From positions 1 through 39,697 of IMG/VR virus record IMGVR_UViG_3300027138_000008: DNA of 39,697 nucleotides. One strand, given 5' to 3'. Source of the DNA: a virus. Every line of letters begins with the position of its first letter. The stretch's first letter is position 1. Below the pieces are notes generated by a model, which worked only from the letters and a program-made list of their open reading frames with translations, was not told where the DNA came from and did not search any database. Below are positions 22,901-31,074 of this stretch, piece after piece. The translations under genes and the position numbers were made by a program.

Positions 22901-23757
22901 CCAGGGGTCGCTACCTCTGCAGCAGGGGGCTCTGCAACAGCCTGGGCAGGGGTGTCGACGACCTGCTCAGCAGCGGGCTTGGCGGCCTGGTAGGCCTGCC
23001 ACCTGCTGACAGCAGCACGGGCCAGGTAGCCCAGGCTTTCGACAACAGCGTTGGCTGCCGGATCCAGAAACAGCAGGCCCTCAATGCCGGTCTTGAATCG
23101 GGCGTCAGACGCTGTGTCGCCGGGCTTGGAGCGGACCAGGTCGGTCAGCAAGTTGTGCAGAGGAGTGCCGCGCTGCTGCTCCACCCACCGCAGGGCATGG
23201 TCAGACAGTCGCTTCTCTTCTGGCTTGAAGGCGGCATAGCCGGTGACAAAACTTGCTGGCGCCTCAGTAACCGTGCGGGTGGCAACGCGAGCAGCAAAGC
23301 CACGAGCACCAGGAGCAGCACCGGCACGGGCTGCAGCGGCACGCAAAGGCTGAGCAGCCTCTGCCATGGCAGTGGAGCCAGGAATGGCACGGGCCGCACG
23401 GCCCAGGCCACGGCTGGCCAGCATGAAGCCAATGCCGCCCTGCACCACGCTGCTGAGCACGCTTTCCAGCGGGTTGGCCTCTACCTTCGGCAGTGGCGGG
23501 AGGATGCCCAGGATCGGGGCGTCAGGCGCACCAGGCTTGCGTGGCACACCACCTGCCACCCGCAGCTTGGACAGCTCATCAGCAGGCAGGTTGCCCAGCA
23601 GTTCCTGCGTCAGGTCACGGGCGCCCTTCAGCAACGTTCTGCCAGTGCTGAAAGCAATGGGCTTGTACCCCGTTTCAGGCTTCGGGAACTCCTTGGGAAC
23701 TTGCGTTTCGACTACCTGCTGGCCGGTTTTTGGGTCAGTGGTGATGTTGATGGGCAT
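16930..23757 (-). CDS. giant internal virion protein (gp16 position) with ParB-like and metallopeptidase motifs
   Basis: At 2275 residues it takes one sixth of the window, far longer than T7 gp16 (1318). It probably forms the ejectosome and enters the cell first. Visible parts: a low-complexity Ala/Pro-rich N-terminus (1-370); a ParB/Srx-like domain around residues 375-590, with VVNGHNRLALAQRSG (Gly438-His-Asn-Arg441) and ENMAEGMGTPWDAAKIMRDM; coiled and Pro/Ala segments; a zincin motif His1059-Glu-Ala-Val-His1063 in GYHEAVHYLTDQIF; and a C-terminal about 750 residues with long hydrophobic helices (ATGSAVLAMATMASAMGYIR) as in pore-forming core proteins. ParB-like plus peptidase domains are known from 'polyvalent' proteins injected by phages and conjugative elements. 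The T7 gp16 transglycosylase was not seen. Confidence 0.88.
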   Translation of the reverse strand: MPINITTDPKTGQQVVETQVPKEFPKPETGYKPIAFSTGRTLLKGARDLTQELLGNLPADELSKLRVAGGVPRKPGAPDAPILGILPPLPKVEANPLESVLSSVVQGGIGFMLASRGLGRAARAIPGSTAMAEAAQPLRAAAARAGAAPGARGFAARVATRTVTEAPASFVTGYAAFKPEEKRLSDHALRWVEQQRGTPLHNLLTDLVRSKPGDTASDARFKTGIEGLLFLDPAANAVVESLGYLARAAVSRWQAYQAAKPAAEQVVDTPAQAVAEPPAAEVATPGKAKGKPRAVEVTEAYEAQRRTPMWEKKGVEVQGKMIPDPWESVAKAEADYAQAQDRAEVAVARAANTVPDVAGAVRPEARGTELPSYSQVRETPVTEIATDPQRFQFKEAGRLTKTGASGSLKEAAEYDPLFGKIISVWRDPANNQLYVVNGHNRLALAQRSGRQNILTWEIEAPNAEQARAIGAMENMAEGMGTPWDAAKIMRDMGIDPTQLAQRNINVRGPVAEKAIPLSRLPQDIFDKGVTGKLDMAKAIALGSEPLDEAVIRDVAAAAGKGKWSAEKILQAMQEAKFAQTSGPEGGGVLPGMEDLFKTTNFTQLLDIRTEAFKALREEMIALTSAARPGRKGILEAAGNVIDVAGSQAAREQAAAAVEVFNRVTGYTGPVRDLLNEMAGQVKGRRTAAVVVNENIDRLRQAIEDEVKGPRLPLEQPAAAAAPEPEAPAAPAPARVPPERAAEVKSILDKALANLPPAKRAEIQAQLTNDPDLIRLSLAEKSGNTSLAQQLRDRLERRGVETPPEGEARFIPSSTAFRLPDELQKAAPRYSYGSKQFQLRFASDLDRAAYILANDVKTVSKAAPKFREAIERAGYDLAQIASHGDKVRAAIKAQAKDAQPGVIELPDQGFGGGTRARVGMASFGSVGEGARLVRRLEELSRKAQAAEGQEVARLTNEMRSAISDFVTPLSRRRTTVQVEILDELRTELQRIAGPGVKISFEPRIELSAEEIANTRRDWGIPDSVPDSQISGVGLYDPTLNLVRIALAGKTPHQLRGTGYHEAVHYLTDQIFTPQENAVLRAARPELEKIAARGGEDMTGADDWEIIAEAAAVYNLSRQAGTPIKATTGLKALFDKFLKLLDATKNWAKGNGFQTWDDVFERAYGGEVAGRTPGESVFAQEAGIATGRARIAPEEPEGPRPVDPPTGPENSDDWVRRFAKQLEANRQALLNGEVTMEDLMANNFQKVQSPSGQTVYTAQREDLVDGLNAMSKVLPDRATQSGIPTFNAEEIRRFNQDWFARHGEDGEAIMAGLQSLTRGFDEYQQGALNRAMAYADKKQIEAAQEAAMWLNSANIDGLNESERLARLVTAAESSRATHQSIMRVTRRWGQLGLEMQVPRDYDIPPNQNVKDAEIPEAPVQPDAPRTADQEIDVDAEIKAELENEQARPIEDTITNKIDPELTDAINGGEVTPKAQAAADALAQSLVTIGADPKARTRFWRNWDETEFQGPNALLMLRTNNLISGGATTMTNVMNGMINLTRLPLQQAAGAALQGEFKRSMYSLMMFQQYWMNLTNAVRTAGHAFKAGQSLFNMESSTVDYLSRVAKEEAQGELMQGPEQMTGWTVNTMNMGEEFAQKPVGQLANHLWRVLGTGATRIALSIDTFNSTLAGYAFEHVRHLPRGMELAVERGMKEYSPEAWKWAQQYADARTQETVKDAVINGKNLADIHMDSPHAQKFMDSVNFTDKIWAELEPRTYGEGVRLGLARGLKDQELQGFAKQYVDEGMAINKMANFFLSKPIGRAASIPGEAMDTLANARYAGPVFKFIQPFIRVPNNIIKSAARNTPAAAFVDTFWRDISSEDPFTRDRALGEMATGSAVLAMATMASAMGYIRFNGGGPIDPAARQKWTQIEGRLPYSIQYWSDEEGKWVEPISLRAFEPFTTLFGAIGDYADIAASLSTEDRNRLGGSLVLTLARMSTTGVLSKSYFQGFNELYEAAFNPSKVITGPNQRDAFSRYLSRLAASMVPYSSALRAGRREVDPVARSVDPSDIGGLMGFFQETLDEVRNAVPGWSSDLPARRDFINGAPILTTGILGAEQVPAEWPWLQALMQFTPMSAMQVGRQPRGPVHEEMARLHGKGTSFTGPRAADFGAEMRLTPSELEDYVLTFATVKNQFGQTFEQAATELINSPQYQSWPIEAPSKTVSLRAAAIQQLIQEHKELAKAVYKVSTAKGQLIQAEQDATKADLGEKDYLRRYGGGTATPEQPGVQSWSITPGKP

Positions 23758-23760
23758 TGA

Positions 23761-26526
23761 TCAAATCCCCTGCCGCAGCAGTCTTCTGAGCTGATCGTAT
23801 CGGCTGCCAAAGATTCGTCTTCCCTCCGCTGCACTTACGACCTGCTGTCGGGTGTACCCAAAGACGCCCTCGTATTGGCCAGGAGCCTTGGCAATGTCGA
23901 CGATTGGCTTGTTGCCAGCAATGGCAGAGCGGTTGATCAGGTTGGCTGCCACCTCCAACTTGCCCCGTGCAGTCGGGCCAGCTTCGGTCAATGCAGTAAA
24001 TGCAAGGGCATTAAGGTCCTGTTCGCTCAGGCGACGAGCCCTGGCAACGGCCCGAGGAACAATCTGCGGGTTGAAGTCGAAGAACCAGTTTTCCCGTGGA
24101 TCGCTTTGGTAATCCCCAGCTCGCTTGTTCCTGATCAGGCTGACCCCACGGAACTGGTTGGCCCCACGCATTTCACGAATCACGCCAAGCAGGCTGGTGG
24201 ACCCCAGGTTCATCGGGCCAAGGCTGGCCATTTGCATCTCTCTGCCATAGGCAGCAGGGGCCACGACATTCAGCGCCGTCTCAGCCGCACGACGCACCGT
24301 CTGGCTGAGTCGCATGGCCAGCTGGGCATTGGGGTTGATCATCGCCAGGCCCATCGACCCGCCACCAGATGGGACATCAGCAGGCTGGTTGAAGCTGATC
24401 TTCAGACCATTCAACTGCTGGACCCGGCCCTCGTACTCCTTGGGGAACGGGACGCCTGGGTAGACGTTCTTCCATTGATCCAAGAAGAACTGGGCTGGCT
24501 TGTTCTGGTACCCAGCACGCTTGATCATCAGGCGCATTGGATCGCTCAGCTCACCCTTGTCCAAGAAACGGTTGAGGTTATCCAGGTAGACATTGGTTGG
24601 GAACAGGATCCCGGACTTCACCTGCTGCTGTAGCTGGTAGTTGGCAGCCCGGTTGCCAGGGCCCATGCGACCCATCGCCCCAAGGGTGTTCGACCAGGTC
24701 TCGGGTGATTCGTAGCTGGGCTTGACCGCGGTCTGAGTAGCGGGGTTGGCCTTGGTGCGTTTGAACTCGTTGTCGACAAACTGATTGAGCTTGGTACGCA
24801 GTTCGGGTCCAGAGATGCCGGTTGCCAGGCCGCTACGACGGATGCCCTCGATGCTGGTGTCGATCTCTGCCGACCGTGTTGCCAGGCGGCGTCGCTCGGC
24901 CTGGGTCAACGTTGCACCACCTTCAGAGCCTGGCCGCTTCATAGCTGCCATCTCCTCTTCCATCAGCAGCTTCTTGGCCTCCCTGGCTGCATTGACGTAA
25001 GGCTTCATGTCAGCCGACTGCAGCTGGCGGTAGTTCTCCAGCAGCCGCCGGCCTACCTGCGGATCCATGTAACCGCTGCGCACCAGGCCCTCGATGCGAG
25101 AAATCTCAGTGGCTGGGTCTTTGTCGTAGCTGAAAAAGTTCTGCCGCTCGGTCTGATCTTGCTGGACCTTGGTGATGAAGCGGGCAGACTCCGATGCGCT
25201 TCTCACAGCTGACACCGCACCAGGCCTTTGGTCGACCGGCAACTGAGTGGCTTCTGCCATTGCCATGGCGCTATTCTGCTCCTGCTCAGCAGGGGACAGC
25301 GTCGGGTCATTCAGGCGGTACTTGGCAACAAGTCCTGCGCCAACGTCTTCGCCCTTCTCCTTGTCGAAGTACTCAGCCTTTTCGTTGAAGCCTTGGTAGG
25401 CCCCCATCAGCTTTTGGGTGAAGTCAAGCTGAGCAGCTGCACCAGTCTTGTCCTTCAGTGAATTAACCAGCAGCTCACCGTTGGGCCCCGCTTGGATGGA
25501 GCTGTAGATGACATTGGCCTCACCAGCCAGGTACTGGAACCGCTTGAGGTCCAACTTGCCGTCGGCGCCAATGCTGCCAGCCATAACAGCAGCAATCAGT
25601 CGATCACCAGCGTTGCTTTTCCACCGCTCATAGCCGTCGATGCCAAGGTCACGACGAGCCGCTGTTGCCTGGTTGGACAGGTCGGCAATGGCTTGGCCCC
25701 GGTTCACCTGTTGTGCAGTGAACAGGCTGGTCATGGCGTTCTGACTGGCCGTCGATGCGTTGCGCTCCTTGTAAGCCAGGTGGTCAGCGGTCTGCTGACG
25801 GTTCATCTCCGCGTACTTGGCCTCAATCTGCGGGGCCATCTCCGCATACAGGACCGGGTCGTTGGGGATGCGGAACAGGCTGACCTGCGCTGCCTGCAAC
25901 CGCGGATCACCCAATGGGATCTGGTCCCGAGGGGTGCCGCCGATGTCGCCCATCTGGTTAAAACGACCAGCGGCGGTGTTGATGTCGCTCTGCAGCAGAG
26001 CTTTGTTGTTGTACCGGTTGGCGTAGGCCAGCTGCAGCGGGCTCAGTGCTTGGACCTTGGCGTAGGCCTCAGCCGCGGCCTGATCGCCGCTTTGAGCCTT
26101 GACGTACAGCTGGTCGCGCAGTTGAGCCAACTGTTGGCCAGGGAACTTGGCCTGCAGGTCAACAGCAAACTGCTGGCCGACCAGCTTGGCCCGTGCGTCA
26201 TCGAGCTTGACCTTCTCGACGTACTGCTCGCCAAAGGTCTGCAGGACTGGGTTGAAGCTGCCCAGGGCCTTGGCCAGGTTGGCCATGTCCTGACTGGCAG
26301 CAGGCAGCTCAGGCGGGGCAAAGATCTTCGGCGGGCCACCGACCGTCGGTGCTCCTACCTGCTGGTACAGATTGACCGGCTCGGCCTGGGGCTGGATAGC
26401 TGGTTGGCTGAGCGTCGACTGCGCCAGCATCCCTGGCGTTGCCATTTGCTCGGCGGCGCCAATGGTCCGTGGCGACGTGACCCGGCCGGTTTCACCGAAG
26501 GTCTGACCAGTGGAGATGCGTGCCAT
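23761..26526 (-). CDS. internal virion protein (gp15 position) with C-terminal SleB-like cell-wall hydrolase
   Basis: A 921-residue protein. The long helical, Gln-rich body (PELPAASQDMANLAKALGSF, QYVEKVKLDDARAKLVGQQF) is typical of T7-like internal core proteins. The last about 85 residues, LNALAFTALTEAGPTARGKL then EVAANLINRSAIAGNKPIVD and PGQYEGVFGYTRQQV, match the cell-wall hydrolase family (SleB/Hydrolase_2) with the likely catalytic Glu in LTEAG. It would thin the peptidoglycan for DNA entry. In T7 this activity sits in gp16; here it has moved to the neighbouring protein. Gap of 3 nt to the giant protein. Confidence 0.87.
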   Translation of the reverse strand: MARISTGQTFGETGRVTSPRTIGAAEQMATPGMLAQSTLSQPAIQPQAEPVNLYQQVGAPTVGGPPKIFAPPELPAASQDMANLAKALGSFNPVLQTFGEQYVEKVKLDDARAKLVGQQFAVDLQAKFPGQQLAQLRDQLYVKAQSGDQAAAEAYAKVQALSPLQLAYANRYNNKALLQSDINTAAGRFNQMGDIGGTPRDQIPLGDPRLQAAQVSLFRIPNDPVLYAEMAPQIEAKYAEMNRQQTADHLAYKERNASTASQNAMTSLFTAQQVNRGQAIADLSNQATAARRDLGIDGYERWKSNAGDRLIAAVMAGSIGADGKLDLKRFQYLAGEANVIYSSIQAGPNGELLVNSLKDKTGAAAQLDFTQKLMGAYQGFNEKAEYFDKEKGEDVGAGLVAKYRLNDPTLSPAEQEQNSAMAMAEATQLPVDQRPGAVSAVRSASESARFITKVQQDQTERQNFFSYDKDPATEISRIEGLVRSGYMDPQVGRRLLENYRQLQSADMKPYVNAAREAKKLLMEEEMAAMKRPGSEGGATLTQAERRRLATRSAEIDTSIEGIRRSGLATGISGPELRTKLNQFVDNEFKRTKANPATQTAVKPSYESPETWSNTLGAMGRMGPGNRAANYQLQQQVKSGILFPTNVYLDNLNRFLDKGELSDPMRLMIKRAGYQNKPAQFFLDQWKNVYPGVPFPKEYEGRVQQLNGLKISFNQPADVPSGGGSMGLAMINPNAQLAMRLSQTVRRAAETALNVVAPAAYGREMQMASLGPMNLGSTSLLGVIREMRGANQFRGVSLIRNKRAGDYQSDPRENWFFDFNPQIVPRAVARARRLSEQDLNALAFTALTEAGPTARGKLEVAANLINRSAIAGNKPIVDIAKAPGQYEGVFGYTRQQVVSAAEGRRIFGSRYDQLRRLLRQGI

Positions 26527-26532
26527 GGCGCC

Positions 26533-27306
26533 TTAGTAGAACTTGGGAATGTTGGCCCCGTAGGCCCAGTCAGTGATTCCGGCGCCCTTGCCGGTCGGTA
26601 TGTCGGTGAGCTTGGGCAGGCCTGGCGGCTGAGCCGCCTTGAGTTTGCCAATAGCGCCAGCGGTGCTGATACCCGTCTGCACGCCACTAAGGGCAGCAGC
26701 AGCGCCCTGCAGGATGTACGGGGTGCTGCTGGGTGCCGACTGGTAGATCGGCTCAATCGGCTCAATAACAGGCTGCTGCAGGTACGGCTGCTGACTGGCC
26801 AGCCGACTGCCACGTTGGGCCGCGGCGCCCATCTTCTGCTGCTGCACCTGAGCCGTCGTAAAGGCCAGGTTCCGCTCTGATGCGTAATCAAAGGCCGCCT
26901 GCTGCCGGTAGTAGTCAGCGATGAGGTTGTCGACCGTGGCGCCAAGGCGGCCAGTGGCCCTGATCTCACCCCTTGCCTGTGCTCCCTGCAGGGCCGTTTG
27001 CCTTGCCTTCTGGGCCACGGCTTCCTGCTCCTGCATCAACCGCAGGTTTAGCTGGGAGATGTCGTTCTCGTAAGCCCGATCAGCCAGGAAGCGGTTTTGC
27101 TCCATGATTGCTTCCTGCTGCTGAGCCCTCAGCTGTTCAAAAGCACGGGCAGAACCAGCCTGAATCTGCTGGAAGTTGTAAGCCTGCTGGGCCTGAGCGT
27201 TGGCAGTTTCGACGTTCTGTGTGGCCTGCTGATAGGACGCAACGCTCTGAGCAATGCCAAGACCAGCCGTTAGAACACCAAGGGTGATCGAGACGGGTTC
27301 ACACAT
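26533..27306 (-). CDS. T7 gp14-like internal virion protein B
   Basis: A 257-residue protein starting MCEPVSITLGVLTAGLGIAQ, the short hydrophobic start typical of gp14-like proteins, followed by a long Gln/Ala-rich coiled region (YNFQQIQAGSARAFEQLRAQ, LNLRLMQEQEAVAQKARQTA). In T7, gp14 forms the outer-membrane part of the ejection channel. Its start overlaps the gp13-like gene by 8 nt. Identification rests on position, size and N-terminal pattern. Confidence 0.87.
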   Translation of the reverse strand: MCEPVSITLGVLTAGLGIAQSVASYQQATQNVETANAQAQQAYNFQQIQAGSARAFEQLRAQQQEAIMEQNRFLADRAYENDISQLNLRLMQEQEAVAQKARQTALQGAQARGEIRATGRLGATVDNLIADYYRQQAAFDYASERNLAFTTAQVQQQKMGAAAQRGSRLASQQPYLQQPVIEPIEPIYQSAPSSTPYILQGAAAALSGVQTGISTAGAIGKLKAAQPPGLPKLTDIPTGKGAGITDWAYGANIPKFY

Positions 27307-27772
27307 GGCTCATCCTCACGAACTCCAGAAACGTCCGACCTTCATGCCCATAGTTTGAATGTTTTGCGATGAAGGTAAAGCCCATCCACCGAAGCCACTT
27401 GAGGTGGACCTCGTTGCGGGCATCGGCGTAATTGAACAGTACGTCGTACCGCTCAAGCATGGCCTTAAGCCATGGCTTTGCCTGCCGTAAGAACTGGATG
27501 CTGTTGGGCTTGTCGGTGACCAGCTCGTCAGTGGCCAGCAGCCAGATGCGACCCAAACCATCGCCCTGGTCAACCACGCCCCACATGCCCACTGGCTTGC
27601 CGCTACGGCCCAGCATTGTCATGCACGGAGAACCTTTGAAGTAACAGAACAGCAAGGCCTCGGCTGGGGTCTGACCGCAGCCGGCCATGACCTCAGCCTG
27701 ATCTTCTGTCCGCATAGCGGTGGCAACGGGCAGGATGTCCGCGACGACCGATGGCCTGGTGTGGCCAGTCAC
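27299..27772 (-). CDS. gp13-like internal virion protein A, acetyltransferase-like fold
   Basis: Read from GTG 27772, whose first bases overlap the tail-tube stop (GTGA); the frame extends to 27808 inside the previous gene. The 157-residue product has the order MRTEDQAEVMAGCGQTPAEA, then a strand PVGMWGVVDQG, then FNYADARNEVHLKWLRWMGF, which resembles the GNAT fold of T7 gp13-type proteins in which a helix follows the acetyl-CoA-like loop. The activity is probably lost or structural, and T7 gp13 is needed for virion assembly. It sits between tail tube B and the gp14-like protein, as in T7. Confidence 0.78.
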   Translation of the reverse strand: MTGHTRPSVVADILPVATAMRTEDQAEVMAGCGQTPAEALLFCYFKGSPCMTMLGRSGKPVGMWGVVDQGDGLGRIWLLATDELVTDKPNSIQFLRQAKPWLKAMLERYDVLFNYADARNEVHLKWLRWMGFTFIAKHSNYGHEGRTFLEFVRMSHV

Positions 27773-30411
27773 ATGCGTCCTGCCCTGGTGTGATACCACC
27801 CTTCCCATTCGGCTGACTGCAACCTGCAGGGTAGGGCGCTGCTGCTGGCGATCTGAATCTTGGCGTCGATGTTCTGCGTCATCACAGGCACGCGGAACTT
27901 GCTGGTGGAAATGCCGGGCGTTCCAAGTAGATCACCGTCGCCAGGGTGGACGCCGTTGTACGGATAGGTGTAAGTGGTGCGGCCACGAGGCGTGATCTTG
28001 ATCTCAAAGTGGGAGGTCTGATCGAAGATCATCGTCCAGGTCCGCAGCTGCAGCTTGGGACCACCCACCACAGCGATGCCACCGCCAGGCGGCTGTTCCT
28101 TCAGGTACTGGGTGCTGAACTCATAAAGCATGTCGTACAGCTCACCCACATAGAACTTGGCGTTGGTGAGGTTGCCGCGGACCACCAGGGTGCCGTTGCC
28201 ACCAGTGCCACCAGTCAAGGTCTGACTGATGGGAACGATGACCTGGCCATGCTGGACGGTGTTGCCAGCAAAGTAGCGACCGACGACCACCATCGTGCTG
28301 TTGGCCGCAATCGGGTACGGCAGGGTGATGGTGCTCTGGACGTCCAGGCCTGCAGGATTAGTAAGGGCCACCGAGCAGCTGGCCTCAGTCGTCTTGCGGT
28401 CCAGCAAGATCTCGATGCTGGTGCCGGTGTCGACGTTTTCAGGGCGCAGGATCACCTTTTCCAGGTACACGCCGTCGCTGTATTGGACAACCAGATACAG
28501 GTCGCTGTCGATCAGGTCGGCGCCAATGATCGATTTGTCGCCCTTCACTTCCCAGTAGGACCAAGCGGATTGGAGCTTGGTGTCGCTCTGGAAGAAGAAC
28601 TTGTAGAGATAGACGCGCTTGGGCTGGTCCTTGCTGATGGCCAGGATCGTCTCCTCAGACGTGGTGGCGATCAGGTTGCAAAGGTTTTGCGGGACAAACC
28701 GCGGCACCGAGGACGTCACCTCTTCCGACGTAGGAATAGGGCCGCTGGCATCAGGCAGGAAGAACTCCCGCAGGCCGGTGAAGTCACCCTTGGGCACTGA
28801 GAAGTAGATCGTCCGGCCAACCCCCACGGGGTCGACGTCGTCGGTCATCTCAAAGGTGGTGATCGGCGTGATGGTGGCCGACTTGGGGGTCAAAGCCAGG
28901 GCGGACGTGGTGCCGCTATCCAAGCGGAACTGGCCGTGGCGGCTGAACAGCAGCAGCACGTTGGCAAAGGCCAAGCTGCTGACCAGGAAGTTGATCTCCC
29001 GGCCGCCAGTCGTCAGGTCAATAGGGTCACTATCGACCACCGTCTGGACGCTTTCAGGCCAGAAGCGGTCGTAGCTGTCAGCTGCAGACAGGATGACGTT
29101 CTCATCCGCCAAGAAGGCCAGGCGGTTACGGAACAGGTTGACGTTCTGGATCTTGCTGCCGACAAAAGTGGGCTCTGGCGCCGTGGTGGCATCACCGGCA
29201 ATACGGGCAGACCAGTCGAACTTCTTGAAGGTGAAGGTGCCGTTGCTTTCACGGACCAGCACATGGGGCATGGTCGTGGCATCGAACTTGTAGACGATGC
29301 CTGGGGCTACGGCCTCCCTCCAGACACCAGGACCAAAGCCACTGCCGGCCGCGGCCTCAAACTTCACGTAGTAGTCGTCGGCGCCAGTGGTCTTGCTGCC
29401 TTGGATTTTGACCGTGAACCCATGCTCGGCAATGGTTGGCAGCTTGGTGATGTCGTTGATGGTGCCCTTGATGGCGCTGGTCGCCTCAGATGTTTTGGTG
29501 TCGCTGCTGGAAAGGGTGTAGGCGCCACCGTCGGCCTTTTCAATCCGAACGATGTACTCGGACGCAACGATGACGTAATTGGCCGTCCTGAACGTAATGG
29601 CAATGTTGTTCTGGATGTTGGCCGAGGCCGCGGGCGAGAAAGTCACCGTGGTCGACGTGACCGCAGTGACACGGGCCCCTTTGGGAATGGAGCCAGCAGC
29701 ATCAGTCAGGTACTGGCCAACGACCACACCCGTGGTGCTGGCAAAGTTGATGCTGGTGGTGCTGTGGCCCGACGAAGAAGACGTCAAGGTCGTGGCCACC
29801 GGATTCAGCGACGTAGCAGTAGCCAAGAGGCCCGCCAGCTGGCTTGCGATGGTGATGGTGTCTGGAGTGCCGCTACCCACTGCAGGGGTCGTGTAGCTGG
29901 CCTCGGTGCCGTTGACGTTGATTCTGTAGGTGGTGCTGTAATCCGCCGCCTTGATGAACACCATGGACTTGGTGCCCCAGTCGGGAGACAAGTCGGCCGC
30001 CATGGCCACCGTCTTTTCCCGGTTCACGATGAAGGTGTAGTCCGCCACCGAGGCAACGCGAAACACGTTGCTGGGTTCACCCGTAATGTCCAGATAGCTG
30101 GTGCCATCAGGCGTGGCAACAGTTTTGACCGACCCATCCATGCCAAACACCTTGATGGCGTTGTCTTGGATGATCACCAGGTACTGGATCGTGCCGTCCC
30201 GGTCAACGATGGTGGTGAAAGGACGGTTGGCCCCGGCACTACCAGCGAACAACTTGCCGATGTTGTAGGCCGGAGGCCGCTTCTTCAGCCCTTCAACAGG
30301 GCTCGGCATACAGTTGACGACCTGCTCAGCCTGAGAAGCCAGGCGCAAGGCAGCCGGCTGCTGACTGATCCCATTGATCAGGTTGGGGATGGAGCTGCTG
30401 ACAAGAGGCAT
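27769..30411 (-). CDS. tail tubular protein B (T7 gp12-like nozzle)
   Basis: An 880-residue beta-propeller-type nozzle protein that closes the tail. The opening SSSIPNLINGISQQPAALRL and VVNCMPSPVEGLKKRPP are diagnostic of the gp12 family; later parts such as FRNRLAFLADENVILSAADS and SQHGQ/FSRHGQFRLDSG are also conserved. T7 gp12 has 794 residues, so this one is slightly longer. It lies 3 nt after tail tube A, whose partner it is. Confidence 0.95.
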   Translation of the reverse strand: MPLVSSSIPNLINGISQQPAALRLASQAEQVVNCMPSPVEGLKKRPPAYNIGKLFAGSAGANRPFTTIVDRDGTIQYLVIIQDNAIKVFGMDGSVKTVATPDGTSYLDITGEPSNVFRVASVADYTFIVNREKTVAMAADLSPDWGTKSMVFIKAADYSTTYRINVNGTEASYTTPAVGSGTPDTITIASQLAGLLATATSLNPVATTLTSSSSGHSTTSINFASTTGVVVGQYLTDAAGSIPKGARVTAVTSTTVTFSPAASANIQNNIAITFRTANYVIVASEYIVRIEKADGGAYTLSSSDTKTSEATSAIKGTINDITKLPTIAEHGFTVKIQGSKTTGADDYYVKFEAAAGSGFGPGVWREAVAPGIVYKFDATTMPHVLVRESNGTFTFKKFDWSARIAGDATTAPEPTFVGSKIQNVNLFRNRLAFLADENVILSAADSYDRFWPESVQTVVDSDPIDLTTGGREINFLVSSLAFANVLLLFSRHGQFRLDSGTTSALALTPKSATITPITTFEMTDDVDPVGVGRTIYFSVPKGDFTGLREFFLPDASGPIPTSEEVTSSVPRFVPQNLCNLIATTSEETILAISKDQPKRVYLYKFFFQSDTKLQSAWSYWEVKGDKSIIGADLIDSDLYLVVQYSDGVYLEKVILRPENVDTGTSIEILLDRKTTEASCSVALTNPAGLDVQSTITLPYPIAANSTMVVVGRYFAGNTVQHGQVIVPISQTLTGGTGGNGTLVVRGNLTNAKFYVGELYDMLYEFSTQYLKEQPPGGGIAVVGGPKLQLRTWTMIFDQTSHFEIKITPRGRTTYTYPYNGVHPGDGDLLGTPGISTSKFRVPVMTQNIDAKIQIASSSALPCRLQSAEWEGWYHTRAGRM

Positions 30412-30414
30412 GGC

Positions 30415-31023
30415 TCAACGCTGCAGGGCCCGGCTGGGCATGTAGGTCATAAATACGCCGGTGTGGTTCGGATTGCCACGGAGCATATTGTTCTGACTCA
30501 CGTAGGTCTCCTCTTCCAGGAACAGAGCCCGTGCCTCGGCCTCAATGCCCATGTTGATCCGGGTCAGGTCTGCGCTGCCCAGGATGGATTCCTGCAGGTG
30601 CCGGCCAGCCTTAACGGCGATGTACTGGCGGGCGTGCTCAGGCAGCTCCTCCCACTCCAGCATGTAGGTGATGTCAGCCTTGAACTTGTCCGTGAACTGG
30701 TAGCTGTTGGCCCGGCGGTCGTAGAGCTTGCTGCCGCGCTGCACCACGTCCAGTGACGGGTAGCTGTAGGGATCGACCACAACCCGGCTGACGTTGGCTC
30801 CAACTGCCACCTCCTTGGTGACAGTGTCAGGAACCAGCTCCCGTTCGTAGTCGGTGTTGAAGGACCAGCCGTCGCTTTGCACCTTGCGGCTGACGTCCTT
30901 GAGCATTTCTTCGGCCTGTTGACCAAGGCCGTATTGGCCGTTGAGGCTGTTGATGGGTGCCTCTCCCATCATCTGGAGGATGCGGTTGATCGCTTCCAGG
31001 TAGGTGGTACGAGCCAGTGCCAT
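30415..31023 (-). CDS. tail tubular protein A (T7 gp11-like adaptor)
   Basis: A 202-residue adaptor that attaches the nozzle to the portal. The start TTYLEAINRILQMMGEAPIN and GWSFNTDYERELVPD, YPSLDVVQRGSKLYDRRA and ARQYIAVKAGRHLQES follow the gp11 family closely, and size matches (T7 gp11 196 residues). It follows the capsid gene after a terminator-like hairpin (31044-31063). Confidence 0.95.
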   Translation of the reverse strand: MALARTTYLEAINRILQMMGEAPINSLNGQYGLGQQAEEMLKDVSRKVQSDGWSFNTDYERELVPDTVTKEVAVGANVSRVVVDPYSYPSLDVVQRGSKLYDRRANSYQFTDKFKADITYMLEWEELPEHARQYIAVKAGRHLQESILGSADLTRINMGIEAEARALFLEEETYVSQNNMLRGNPNHTGVFMTYMPSRALQR

Positions 31024-31043
31024 CGGTCAACTCAGAAAGGGGA

Positions 31044-31063
31044 AGGGGCCCCGAAGGGCCCCC
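31044..31063 (-). terminator. hairpin downstream of the capsid gene
   Basis: On the minus strand, GGGGGCCC and GGGCCCCT pair around a UUCG tetraloop closed by C-G, an exceptionally stable loop. It begins 11 nt after the capsid stop. The following bases are TTCCCCTTT, a poor T-run, so it is likely a partial terminator or mRNA stabiliser. T7 has its main terminator at the same place, after gene 10. Confidence 0.65.
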
Positions 31064-31074
31064 GGTAGAACCGC

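Noticed and set aside
28936-30756. 606-codon open frame on the + strand opposite tail tube B
   Set aside because: It is antisense to a clearly identified nozzle gene, has no recognisable domain, and arises from the codon bias of a GC-rich gene on the other strand. The same applies to long + strand frames at 18565-19683, 19747-20811, 22633-23760 and 25492-26880.
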